A program made the translations under genes and the position numbers. This document shows positions 15,870-24,298 of a stretch of DNA of 35,333 bases, piece after piece. The stretch is from JBDRHL01 sp043816955 (lineage in GTDB: Bacteria > Planctomycetota > Phycisphaerae > Sedimentisphaerales > CAYZTY01), in the NCBI GenBank assembly GCA_043816955.1, contig JBDRHL010000092.1:1-35333 (forward strand), read 5' to 3'. Positions within the stretch are counted from its first letter, which is position 1. The number at the start of each line of letters is the position of its first letter. Under the pieces are notes generated by a model, which worked only from the letters and a program-made list of their open reading frames with translations, did no database searches and was not told the DNA's origin.

Positions 15870-16764
15870 AAACGCGATAAAAGTCGATAGTCTCGTCAAA
15901 TATTATGGCGGGCGGTGTATTCTGGATGGTATTGATTTTAATGTGCCGAGAGGCTGTATCTTCGGTCTGCTGGGTCGCAATGGAATCGGCAAAACGACGA
16001 TTATTCGGATTCTGCTTGGGCTTGAACACCCCACACGAGGCAGAACATTCATAATGGGAAAAGAATCCTCCGCTCTGACAGCCGAAGATCGCAGCAGAAT
16101 CGGATGCGTCGCGGAAGGACACAATCTTATTCAGCATTACAAAGTCAGCAGACTGGCAAAACTCTGCAAAGACCTTTCGCCTCGCTGGAATCAGAAATCG
16201 TTTGAATGCCTGATCGAGACATTTCGGCTGCCGATGGATCGCAGGGTAAAAGAGCTGTCAACCGGCATGAGGGCGGAATTTAACCTCGCCCTGGCGATGG
16301 CCATTGATCCGGAAGTACTCATCCTCGACGATCCGACACTGGGCCTGGATACTGTGGCACGGAGACAGTTCCTCGAGCTGGCGATCGAAGTGATCCAGCG
16401 GGAAGGGCGAACCATTCTTTTCAGTTCACACATTCTCAGCGACGTTGAACGTATTGCTGACCATATCGGGATACTCGCTGCCGGCAAATTGGTTGTTGAT
16501 TGCGGGCTTGAAGAATTGAAGAAGCGTATAAAGAAACTGCGGATCATCTTCTCAGCCGAAGCGCCTGGTGAACTACACCTGACAGAGATCATAAGCTTAC
16601 AGAAGCGCGACAGGGAACTGGTAATAACAGCGGCGAACTGGAACGAGCACAAACAGGCAATGATCGAAACCTTTCGCCCGGAAAGCTGCAGCGAAATCCC
16701 GATGAGCCTGGAAGACCTCTTCATCGAATGCACAAACGCCGCGCCTTTACCCATAATACAATAA
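15862..16764 (+). CDS. ABC transporter ATP-binding protein
   Basis: Nucleotide-binding subunit of an ABC-2 exporter, paired with the membrane protein that follows. The 300 residues include Walker A GRNGIGKTT (about 38-46), signature ELSTGMRAEF (about 129-138, with STG in place of the usual SGG), Walker B EVLILDDPTLGLD (about 150-163) and H-loop FSSHILSDVERIADHIGIL near 187-205. The residue after the Walker B aspartate, usually the catalytic Glu (DEPT), is Asp here (DDPT), which could slow hydrolysis. A C-terminal domain of about 85 residues follows, as in drug- and lantibiotic-type exporters. The substrate cannot be told from sequence. It begins within the end of the GntR gene. Confidence 0.9.
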   Translation: MNKNAIKVDSLVKYYGGRCILDGIDFNVPRGCIFGLLGRNGIGKTTIIRILLGLEHPTRGRTFIMGKESSALTAEDRSRIGCVAEGHNLIQHYKVSRLAKLCKDLSPRWNQKSFECLIETFRLPMDRRVKELSTGMRAEFNLALAMAIDPEVLILDDPTLGLDTVARRQFLELAIEVIQREGRTILFSSHILSDVERIADHIGILAAGKLVVDCGLEELKKRIKKLRIIFSAEAPGELHLTEIISLQKRDRELVITAANWNEHKQAMIETFRPESCSEIPMSLEDLFIECTNAAPLPIIQ

Positions 16765-16777
16765 TAAGGAGAGCAAA

Positions 16778-17410
16778 ATGTTTACACTCATAAAAAGAGA
16801 GATCGAGGACAACATCGCCTATTTTCTTGCGGCTGTAGTGTTTACCACGATACTCGCAGCTATGGCGATAGCGGCATACTATGAGGATTTCCAAGGTCGA
16901 AGCATTGAAAGATTTCAGATCATAAGCTCCTGGGTAATCATCATCGGCTGCCTGGCCGGGGCGTGTGTGATGGGGGTAACTCAGATGCGAGGCGACAGGA
17001 ACAAAAAGGTATCCAGTTTTCTTGCAACTCTGGCGGTGACACGCAGCCGGCTCCTCACTGCGAGGATTATAGCAGGTATTCTGGCGATTCTGACTTTACT
17101 TTTGCCAATGGCAATTATAAACGGTGTGTTCATGTCCCGCAACCTCTCCTATATTCCAAATATCACAGGAATGCTGGTAAAAGTGTTTGCTATTTTATTA
17201 CTGTTAAGTTTTGCCTGTTACTGTTTAGGTCTGCAGATTGGCTGGAGTTCGAGCAGGATCGCTGCCTTGGCAGCGTTGCTTCTGGCCGGCGTTCTGATAT
17301 GGCTGGTTGTCATTAAGGGTTTTGGAACCGAGACAATTGTGATACTGGGAATGTTTATCGCGGCCTCTTTGCTGCGAATAAGTCAAAAATTTATTTCAAC
17401 TCCGCTTTGA
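16778..17410 (+). CDS. ABC-2 type transporter permease
   Basis: A 210-residue integral membrane protein with about six hydrophobic segments (roughly 13-35, 49-70, 93-115, 123-142, 155-172 and 175-200). MFTLIKREIEDNIAYFLAAV at the N-terminus and MRGDRNKKVSSFLATLAVTR in the first cytoplasmic loop are typical of ABC-2 permeases, where the short helix after the second segment contacts the ATPase. The ATG is 14 bases past the ATPase stop and has an AAGGAGAG ribosome site. Together with the upstream ATPase it should form a dimer of half transporters. It is smaller than many ABC-2 permeases. Substrate unknown. Confidence 0.82.
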   Translation: MFTLIKREIEDNIAYFLAAVVFTTILAAMAIAAYYEDFQGRSIERFQIISSWVIIIGCLAGACVMGVTQMRGDRNKKVSSFLATLAVTRSRLLTARIIAGILAILTLLLPMAIINGVFMSRNLSYIPNITGMLVKVFAILLLLSFACYCLGLQIGWSSSRIAALAALLLAGVLIWLVVIKGFGTETIVILGMFIAASLLRISQKFISTPL

Positions 17411-17422
17411 GGGAAAAGAATT

Positions 17423-19144
17423 ATGAAATTTTTACGAAGTTATCCTGTTAAAGTCTTTGCAAGCGGTTTTATCGCGCTGGTTCTGTTTTCGATAGTCCTG
17501 TTCTGGGCAAGGTGGATTCTGCAGGCTATCCTTCTTGCTGACATGGGACGCCAAACGGTGAGAATACCTGTATCCAGACTCGTTCCCGACCAGATCGAAA
17601 ACGACCCGAATGTGGTGCAGCACTCCCTGATCACAGCGAAGACACAGCCTGTGGAGTGGCTTGCCATGAACCTAGGTATTACAGCAGGTATCAGGGCGGC
17701 AGAGGATAAATTTGAGCGGCAATGGTTTCGTTCCGGTGAAGCGGAGGGATCCCGCCGCCTTAGTGTATATTTTGACAAGACCAAAGGCCTGTTGGTCTAC
17801 AACATCTTTTTCAGGCAGAGAATTGCCGGCAGATTAGAGTGGGCCAGGCAGACACTCGCATATTTCGGACCGAACGGCGGTTTCACAGCACCGGAAAGGA
17901 ATCTGGGCAGATTCTCCGATCCTGTAATAGGAGAGCTACAGGTAATCGATGAATCCCGTGTAAAGTTCGAATGGATAGTTTATGACCAAAAGCAGAGACG
18001 TTTTTTCAGGATTATAGTCGGCCCTGAAAAGGAAGGTATTGTTGTTCACAAAGGTCCGCAGCTTGATAAAGATGATTTTCACCGTCCTACACAAATCGGT
18101 AAATTGAACAAGGGCAAAGAAGGCCTTTCATTGAGCTTCTCACCTCCGATGGTTGAGTATTCCTTGCATACACACACCGAAGCCGAACAGCCCGGATTTT
18201 TTCAGCGTGGCAGAAGAAAAGATACAGCGCTTAAAGAACTGATTCCCGCACTCCACAGCAACTATTCAAGCTGCGATGCAGGGCCGTATGTTCTTGTGCT
18301 CGATGAAGCAGGAGGGATAGACCTGCTTGATAAGCAGACCCTCAGTTTTGCAGGCGTCGCCGGCCGTCTGCCTGCTGCGCCGACATTTTTCTCTGAAACC
18401 GATGAGGTTGTGCCAAAAGACCTGTTAGCCTATAACGTTCTGCCTCTTGTTATTACCGGTGAATATCGCGGCTTATTCGCCGCGAGTGTTTCGCGTGATG
18501 CAACGGGACTTGCTGTAGTAATCTTCGATGAAAAAGGCAGACGTATTGCCGGCGATTTCAACCACGCCAGGAACCATGACAGAGCACTGGCAGCGGTCAT
18601 TTACGAAGAGACGACCGGCGGAATTGCTATAGCTATCGGCAAGTATCTGTTGGAAAATCTGCAGCCTTTTGTTTTCGGCATCACTTCTTACTTCAGCGGC
18701 TCAAGCGTTGAAGCTGGTGCGGGCTACAGGACGTTGTTCATTCTGCCAAACTCATTTGCAGGTATGTTCAGCAGAGAGGCAGGCGGTACCCATTACATAG
18801 CCAGGTTTTTCTTCGCACTGTTTCTGCTTTCGCCGTCTGTTATCCTGGGAATCTTTCTGGCATTGCGGATTGCGAAGAGTACAGCGATAGTTGGTCTTTC
18901 CAGCACAGCGAAACTATGGTGGATAGTTGGCGCGGTCTGTTTTGGTCTCGTCGCATACATAACGTACCGGCTTGCCGGGCCTCGTGAAGATCTGGTTACC
19001 TGCCTGAACTGCGGAAAACTTCGCCGCTGTGATATGGATAAATGCCACCACTGCAAAAGCCCCTGGCATGTGCCACACCTTGAACCGCCCGCATGGCGGG
19101 TAATGGCTGTACGAGATCAATCCTCTCTCCAGGAGGCTGAATAA
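17423..19144 (+). CDS. Membrane protein of unknown function with C-terminal zinc ribbon
   Basis: A 573-residue protein, the last gene of the GntR/ABC operon (12 bases after the permease, GAGGGA ribosome site). One membrane segment (about 12-38) is followed by a roughly 420-residue region with propeller-like stretches (LLVYNIFFRQR, RRFFRIIVGPEKEGIVV, YVLVLDEAGGIDLLDKQ, GLAVVIFDEKGRRIAG). Two more membrane segments lie at about 458-482 and 494-516. The end is a compact four-cysteine motif, CLNC and CHHC separated by about 10 residues (about 528-544), fitting a rubredoxin-like zinc ribbon. With three membrane segments, the large domain and the ribbon would lie on opposite sides of the membrane. 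I recognise no named family. It is probably a partner or sensor of the transporter. Confidence 0.8.
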   Translation: MKFLRSYPVKVFASGFIALVLFSIVLFWARWILQAILLADMGRQTVRIPVSRLVPDQIENDPNVVQHSLITAKTQPVEWLAMNLGITAGIRAAEDKFERQWFRSGEAEGSRRLSVYFDKTKGLLVYNIFFRQRIAGRLEWARQTLAYFGPNGGFTAPERNLGRFSDPVIGELQVIDESRVKFEWIVYDQKQRRFFRIIVGPEKEGIVVHKGPQLDKDDFHRPTQIGKLNKGKEGLSLSFSPPMVEYSLHTHTEAEQPGFFQRGRRKDTALKELIPALHSNYSSCDAGPYVLVLDEAGGIDLLDKQTLSFAGVAGRLPAAPTFFSETDEVVPKDLLAYNVLPLVITGEYRGLFAASVSRDATGLAVVIFDEKGRRIAGDFNHARNHDRALAAVIYEETTGGIAIAIGKYLLENLQPFVFGITSYFSGSSVEAGAGYRTLFILPNSFAGMFSREAGGTHYIARFFFALFLLSPSVILGIFLALRIAKSTAIVGLSSTAKLWWIVGAVCFGLVAYITYRLAGPREDLVTCLNCGKLRRCDMDKCHHCKSPWHVPHLEPPAWRVMAVRDQSSLQEAE

Positions 19145-19214
19145 GGCTGTCTATCAAACTATACAATAACCGGTAACCGTGTGGGCTGAACATCTGAAGC
19201 AAGAATGATGGTGA

Positions 19215-19877
19215 CTAATTATTGAGCTGTCTTTCATGGAACGGCAGTTCATCAGAGCAGTACAGGAAATTGAAATTCTCTTTACCGGCTGTTGATTCGA
19301 GCTGTTTCATGATGTGCTCGACATTATCATCAGGGCCGGCAATATAAAAAGGCTGACCATCTTTGCCGAATTCAATATCCTCGCATAGTTCGATATTATT
19401 TCTATCCTCCAGCACAAATTGTGACAACTTGAAATCGCCGTGTGGCTTGAATCCGAACTGTTCGGCGAATTCAATGGCACCATAAATAATATGGTGGGCC
19501 AGAGATATGGGGCACTCAACCGGGTCTTCATCCCTGTAGATCCGGCTGTGAAACTCCGTCGCGTACCTCCATACCGAGAAATCCGCATTACAGAAAGTAT
19601 TTTTCAGCCCAAGGCAGAACACATCCACAAGATAGACGCCGAAAAGAAGATTGCCATCAGGCTGCCTGCGAGAGACTGTAACTATGGCCAATCCCTTTTC
19701 CTGCCATGATGGGTTGACCAGACATTCGTACACAGGCAAGCTTCGGGCTGTGAGAATTTTCTTTTTAATACTTAGTGATGTAAATGGCCCTGAGCTTGTC
19801 AGGTTCTTTTTCCTTGCCTTATCCTTTTGTCGTTTTTTCATCAACTTCTTTTGGCGTCGCTTTTGATTAATTGCCAT
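19215..19877 (-). CDS. Conserved protein of unknown function with basic N-terminus
   Basis: A 220-residue protein from the ATG at 19877, chosen because AAGGAAGA lies 6 bases upstream; a longer frame runs to 19916. The first 25 residues are almost all Lys, Arg and Gln (QKRRQKKLMKKRQKDKARKK) and may bind nucleic acid or ribosomes. A globular part follows with LPVYECLVNPSWQEKGLAIV, SRRQPDGNLLFGVYLVDVFC and LAHHIIYGAIEFAEQFGFKP. I have a general memory of hypothetical proteins with this PVxECLxNPxW...GxxLVDVxCLG pattern but know no function. The tail is acidic. It has its own intergenic space on both sides and lies convergent to the ABC operon. Confidence 0.75.
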   Translation of the reverse strand: MAINQKRRQKKLMKKRQKDKARKKNLTSSGPFTSLSIKKKILTARSLPVYECLVNPSWQEKGLAIVTVSRRQPDGNLLFGVYLVDVFCLGLKNTFCNADFSVWRYATEFHSRIYRDEDPVECPISLAHHIIYGAIEFAEQFGFKPHGDFKLSQFVLEDRNNIELCEDIEFGKDGQPFYIAGPDDNVEHIMKQLESTAGKENFNFLYCSDELPFHERQLNN

Positions 19878-20013
19878 TGCTATCTTCCTTGATTTTGCAT
19901 CAACAACAACTTCCATATCCTGAAGCGGAATATAACCCTTATGTTTGACGAATCATATTCTTTGTTAACCATCGTTGAGCCTTCCCGACAGAAAGATTAA
20001 CAGCACAGCGGTT

Positions 20014-20757
20014 TCAAAGAGCGTAAACACCTCCTGTTTCAATTATTTGCCAGCCCTTTTTTGTTTTCCCGATGAATAAACTTATGTTCCAACCAACTTC
20101 AACCAAGTCGGTTATCCTTTTGGGAAGCGACAGTTCAATAATATCGTCTTCATGTTCGTCGGCAGATGTATATGACGAGAGGTAAAGTTTACCCGGCTCA
20201 ACTTTTTCTACGGTAAAGTAATCTTCTATTTTCTCGGTCCATCTGGAAACCGGATGGTCATTCGCATAGTCATATAACATCTCTGCCAAAGTTTCTGCAG
20301 CAGGTAGTTTGTCTGTTGCTTCTGCCCCGCGTCCTACCATATCTTCTGCTGATTCACTGTTGATATAGCCCTGCTCAGCCAGCCACTTGCCAAGTTTTTT
20401 CGTAACCGTACCTGCTGCCTTCAAAAGCTCCTTGCCGCACATTACCTTTCGCGGCATAAAGTATCCGAGGAACTCATCAACGTTGAGCGGTATCTTCTCC
20501 GGGCCGAAGACCTGACAGAATTCCCTGTGGTCATCGCCTTGGGCGTTGTAAAGGTTATCAAACAGTGCAGCCTCTCTTTTGTCCAAATACTGGTAGGCAT
20601 AACCGTCCATACTATCTTGAAAAAGGTCAATGATATCTTCGTATTTCCGCATCGTGGCGGGTTTGAGCCGCTTGCGGCAGTCTTCAAGGAAGCGGTCTAA
20701 AACTTCCTCGATGTTTGGCGAAGCCGGTACCGGAAATTTGACTGTATTTTTGCTCAT
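20014..20757 (-). CDS. Uncharacterised protein with integrase SAM-like N-terminal domain
   Basis: A 247-residue protein. Residues ~15-55 (IEEVLDRFLEDCRKRLKPAT, MRKYEDIIDLFQDSM) look like the core-binding SAM-like domain of tyrosine recombinases. The R...HxxR...Y catalytic domain is absent, so it is not a recombinase by itself. A helical middle (about 90-150; GKELLKAAGTVTKKLGKWLA) and a C-terminal beta-rich segment (about 185-247; GKLYLSSY, ELSLPKRITDLVEVGWNISL, KTKKGWQIIETGGVYAL) complete it. It could be a DNA-binding or adaptor protein derived from an integrase. It is transcribed towards the neighbouring hypothetical gene, 98 bases before that gene's start. Function unknown. Confidence 0.75.
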   Translation of the reverse strand: MSKNTVKFPVPASPNIEEVLDRFLEDCRKRLKPATMRKYEDIIDLFQDSMDGYAYQYLDKREAALFDNLYNAQGDDHREFCQVFGPEKIPLNVDEFLGYFMPRKVMCGKELLKAAGTVTKKLGKWLAEQGYINSESAEDMVGRGAEATDKLPAAETLAEMLYDYANDHPVSRWTEKIEDYFTVEKVEPGKLYLSSYTSADEHEDDIIELSLPKRITDLVEVGWNISLFIGKTKKGWQIIETGGVYAL

Positions 20758-21060
20758 AGTTTGAATCCTTTGTTCCGTGTCCGGGGTTATTAAGCCGGGC
20801 CAGATTATACTATCGCTGGGTAATATTTACAATAGACAATTCTGGTTATAAGATGAGAGTCATGTCGAGCTTGCAGGTTGTCTTAATACTCAGTCCATAA
20901 CTACTCTCGGCCCTTCCGCCCAATCCGTCAGCCATTTACCGGTTATCAGCACTTTCCTGGGGATTCACCACGGATTCAGCTATCATGCCTGATGAAAATC
21001 CGATTTTAGTTGCAATTTACTTCCGTCCCCGGTAATATCTCCCCCAACGTGAGGTTTGCT
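20758..21060. other. Intergenic region between divergent genes, nothing recognised
   Basis: About 300 bases separate the minus-strand integrase-like gene and the plus-strand small protein. It presumably holds promoters for both directions. I could not pick a convincing -35/-10 pair, RNA or repeat in it. Confidence 0.4.
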
Positions 21061-21360
21061 ATGACTGGCTCATCGTCGGCAAAAAGTGGCGGCACCGAAG
21101 GGACAACCAGAGACCAAATTATTCAGGATTATGTTGCCTCCCTTTCGAATGAGTACCGGATGCTTGTCGTCCTGAAAAAAGATCTTTATGAGGGTAGCTG
21201 GGACCCGATGCTCGACGACCTGCATAACCGACTTACAGGGAAACCTTACATTTTTAAGCTGACTAACCGAATCAATGATGATATCCAGCGAATCAACCAG
21301 ATGCGTGAGTTTGAAAGTAAACACGGTATCGATCTGGCGGATTTTGTTGACCTTAACTGA
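21061..21360 (+). CDS. Small hypothetical protein
   Basis: A 99-residue soluble protein starting MTGSSSAKSGGTEG, preferred over an upstream in-frame start at 21010 because GTGAGG lies about 6 bases ahead of this ATG. After a Ser/Gly-rich head the protein is helical and charged: TRDQIIQDYVASLSNEYRML, LKKDLYEGSWDPMLDDLHNR and NRINDDIQRINQMREFESKH. No membrane segment, signal peptide or known motif is visible. It is followed by 92 bases before the propeller lipoprotein. Coding character is good but function is unknown. Confidence 0.6.
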   Translation: MTGSSSAKSGGTEGTTRDQIIQDYVASLSNEYRMLVVLKKDLYEGSWDPMLDDLHNRLTGKPYIFKLTNRINDDIQRINQMREFESKHGIDLADFVDLN

Positions 21361-21452
21361 TCGGATGTCGTGCAGGCCCGGCTGGTTCAGGCATTGCCCG
21401 GGTTGGGCTGGAAATTGATGTTTTTTTCCTTCAGGAGCGAGGTTTTTGACCT

Positions 21453-22589
21453 ATGTTACATCGAGTGGTTTGGATCATTGTGTTTCTGGGCACTGTGGCA
21501 CAGATGGGTTTTCTGTCGGGCTGCGGAGCCCATTCAGCCAATAATGAAAACCTGACTGCCACACCGCAGCCGCAGGTACAGGACAGCATCATTTCACACG
21601 AAATCCTCAACAAGGCCGCAATGCGCCTTGTGTGGCAAAATGCTGTTGCTCTGAAGCAAGCCGAGCAGATTGAGCGACTGATACCGTATGGTGATACGAT
21701 ATATGTCCTAACCGACCAGAATTACCTTTTCGCGCTAGACAGAGTTCGCGGCACATTTCGATTCGGCATCACTCTCGGTCCAAAGCATATCCCCGTATTC
21801 GGACCTGAGTTTTACGAAAAAGAGCTTCTCGTAATCTCCGGAGCAAAGCTGCTTGAGATAGATGCGGATTTCGGGACAATCAAAAGAACTACTGATCTTC
21901 CATTTCGAGCAAGCTGCGCTGCTGTACGCAACGTGATGTATATCTATGCCGGCGGAACCGATAAGCGCGTCCATGCGCTGAACGCAGAAACCGCTGTGCC
22001 CAGCTTCCAGGCAATGGCAGATGACGGTTCAGCTATCACCTCGGTAACTACGCTGGCTAATACCGTCATCTTCACGACCGACACCGGTTATGTTGTAAAC
22101 ATTCTGCCAACCGAGCCGGTGCTCTCCTGGCAGCTAAAAGCAGTCCGCGGAATCCCTGTGCCTGTCGCGCAGGATAAGAATTGGGTGATAGTAAGCAGTG
22201 ATGATACAAATGTTTACAAACTCAGCCGAGTAACCGGCCAACTTATGTGGAAGTTCCACTCAGGTGCCCGTCTTGTTGATCAGGCAGCCCTGACTGAAAA
22301 CTATGTCTATCAGTACGCCCGCCAGAAGGGATTGTACATTATAGATAATAAAAGTGGAAAACAGATATGGCTCGAACCGACAGGAAGGGCGATTCTCACT
22401 GAAATAGATGACATCGCCTATATTATCACCTGGAACAACCGCATTATAATCATCGACAATAAAAATGTCAAAAAACTTGGGGAGGTGGACTTCTCAGGCA
22501 TCAGACGCTATGTTACCAATTCGCAGGAATCACGGGTTTACGTTGCTGACCAGCTTGGTCGGGTAGCATGTATCGAAATACAGCAGTAA
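21453..22589 (+). CDS. PQQ-like beta-propeller lipoprotein
   Basis: A 378-residue predicted lipoprotein. The signal peptide ends in the lipobox LSGC with Cys24 as lipid site, and a low-complexity linker (NNENLTATPQPQVQD) follows. The rest reads as blades of a PQQ/quinoprotein-like propeller: DTIYVLTDQNYLFALDRVRG, VMYIYAGGTDKRVHALNAET, WVIVSSDDTNVYKLSRVTGQ with LMWKFHSGA, and GLYIIDNKSGKQIWLEPTG. Its size and architecture recall BamB, the outer-membrane assembly lipoprotein, but the PQQ-like propeller is shared by many unrelated proteins and no bam gene is adjacent. It lies 54 bases upstream of purH in the same direction. Confidence 0.82.
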   Translation: MLHRVVWIIVFLGTVAQMGFLSGCGAHSANNENLTATPQPQVQDSIISHEILNKAAMRLVWQNAVALKQAEQIERLIPYGDTIYVLTDQNYLFALDRVRGTFRFGITLGPKHIPVFGPEFYEKELLVISGAKLLEIDADFGTIKRTTDLPFRASCAAVRNVMYIYAGGTDKRVHALNAETAVPSFQAMADDGSAITSVTTLANTVIFTTDTGYVVNILPTEPVLSWQLKAVRGIPVPVAQDKNWVIVSSDDTNVYKLSRVTGQLMWKFHSGARLVDQAALTENYVYQYARQKGLYIIDNKSGKQIWLEPTGRAILTEIDDIAYIITWNNRIIIIDNKNVKKLGEVDFSGIRRYVTNSQESRVYVADQLGRVACIEIQQ

Positions 22590-22643
22590 AAGGCGTTATG
22601 TATTCAAACGGACAAGAAATTTCCAGGGAGAGATACAGGTAAA

Positions 22644-24254
22644 ATGGATGTTAAAATAAGAACCGCGTTGATAAGTGTTTCGGACAAATCAGGGGTAGTG
22701 GAATTCGCAAAACAGTTGAGGGAGATGGGGGTAAAGATAATCAGCACCGGCGGAACGGCCAAGGCGATTTCCGGAGATGGTGTTGATGTTGTCAGCGTTG
22801 ACTCTGTGACCGGCTTTCCGGAGATGATGGATGGCCGAGTCAAGACGCTTCATCCAAAGATACACGGCGGCCTGTTGGCGCTGCGTGACAAGAAGGAACA
22901 CGCCGAAGCTTTGAAGAAGCATAATATCGAGCCGATAGACCTTGTGTGTATAAATCTTTATCCGTTCGAGCAGACAATTGCCGGACCTGACTGCAAATTC
23001 GAAGATGCGATAGAGAATATCGATATCGGCGGGCCCAGCATGGTTCGCTCCGCGGCAAAAAACCATAAGTTTGTAACCGTTGTTACATGCCCCTGTCAGT
23101 ATGATAAAGTCATATCGGAAATGAAATCCAATAATGGCGCAATAAGCCAGAAAACACGCACCGATTTTGCAAGAGTCGCTTTCGGCCTGACCGCTTCTTA
23201 TGACGCCGCAATATCGAAGTATCTCAATAAGCAGGCAGGTGTCAGCTATCCGGAGCGGGTTTCGATCGCAGTGAGCAAACAGATGGAGCTCAGATATGGC
23301 GAGAATCCGCATCAGAGCGCAGCGTTTTATAAACTGCCTGTCAGCGGCGAGGTGAGCACCGGCAGCGCGCATATTCTGGATGGCGGCAAGGAGATAAGCT
23401 TTAATAATCTGCTCGATGTGAACGCAGCCTTTGAGCTTGTGAAGGAATTCAAAGAGCCTGCAGCGGTAGTCGTCAAACATCTTAATCCGTGCGGCTGTGC
23501 AGTTGACGATGATATCTGCGTGGCATACGAAAAGGCCTATCTTGGCGACGTTGTCAGCGCGTTCGGCGGAATTGTCGCATTGAACAGGAATGTCGATGCA
23601 AAGCTCGCGAGGACAATTATGGAATCTTACAGCCTGTTCGGCAAGGCCAAGGGCGCCAGCGGTTTTTTCGCGGAGGTGATAATAGCACCCGCATTTGATC
23701 CCGAAGCTGTTAAGATTATGCGCACTTCGAAAAGCTGGGGTGAGAATGTCCGGCTTATGGAGAGCGGCCCTATCGACAGAGCAAAAATAGAGTGTGGCGA
23801 GTACGATGTCCGCTGCATCGTCGGCGGCCTTCTTTTACAGCAGCGCGATCTTGTCGGCTGGGAGCCTGCCTCGCTGAGTTATCCGACAAAAACAAAACCC
23901 ACCCCGCAGCAGCTTGAGGATTTACGGATCGCATGGATCGTCGCGAAACATGTCAAAAGCAATACCATAACTCTTGTTAAGGACAGGCGGGTTGTCGGTG
24001 TTGGAGCAGGCCAGATGAATCGAGTTGAGTCCGGCCTTATCGCTTTCAGGCACGCCGGTAGTGAGACGAAAGGATGTGCGATGGGTTCTGACGCCTTTTT
24101 CCCCTTCCCCGATAATGTCGTCAACGCTGCAAATGCAGGAATTGCATGTATCATCCAGCCGGGCGGATCGAAAAAGGATGACGAAGTTATTGCCGCCGCT
24201 GATGATGCGGGAATCGCGATGGTCTTTGCAGGCAAAAGGCACTTCAAGCACTAA
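22644..24254 (+). CDS. purH: Bifunctional AICAR formyltransferase/IMP cyclohydrolase
   Basis: Catalyses the last two steps of de novo purine synthesis: formylation of AICAR with 10-formyl-THF, then ring closure to IMP. The N-terminal MGS-like cyclohydrolase domain (about 1-150) has ALISVSDKSGVVEFAKQLRE, ISTGGTAKAI and the signature GRVKTLHPKIHGGLLALRD. The C-terminal transformylase domain includes LRYGENPHQSAAFYK (about 212-226), EISFNNLLDVNAA and the catalytic VVKHLNPCGCAV (Lys/His at about 277-278). It ends with the conserved run SDAFFPFPDNV...AGIACIIQPGGSKKDDEVI. Length 536 is slightly above the usual 510-530. The ATG follows GGGAGAG in the leader. Confidence 0.96.
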   Translation: MDVKIRTALISVSDKSGVVEFAKQLREMGVKIISTGGTAKAISGDGVDVVSVDSVTGFPEMMDGRVKTLHPKIHGGLLALRDKKEHAEALKKHNIEPIDLVCINLYPFEQTIAGPDCKFEDAIENIDIGGPSMVRSAAKNHKFVTVVTCPCQYDKVISEMKSNNGAISQKTRTDFARVAFGLTASYDAAISKYLNKQAGVSYPERVSIAVSKQMELRYGENPHQSAAFYKLPVSGEVSTGSAHILDGGKEISFNNLLDVNAAFELVKEFKEPAAVVVKHLNPCGCAVDDDICVAYEKAYLGDVVSAFGGIVALNRNVDAKLARTIMESYSLFGKAKGASGFFAEVIIAPAFDPEAVKIMRTSKSWGENVRLMESGPIDRAKIECGEYDVRCIVGGLLLQQRDLVGWEPASLSYPTKTKPTPQQLEDLRIAWIVAKHVKSNTITLVKDRRVVGVGAGQMNRVESGLIAFRHAGSETKGCAMGSDAFFPFPDNVVNAANAGIACIIQPGGSKKDDEVIAAADDAGIAMVFAGKRHFKH

Positions 24255-24298
24255 AAGCTAAAGGTTTTTTATGATAGTTTAACCAAGGAAGGACGAAA

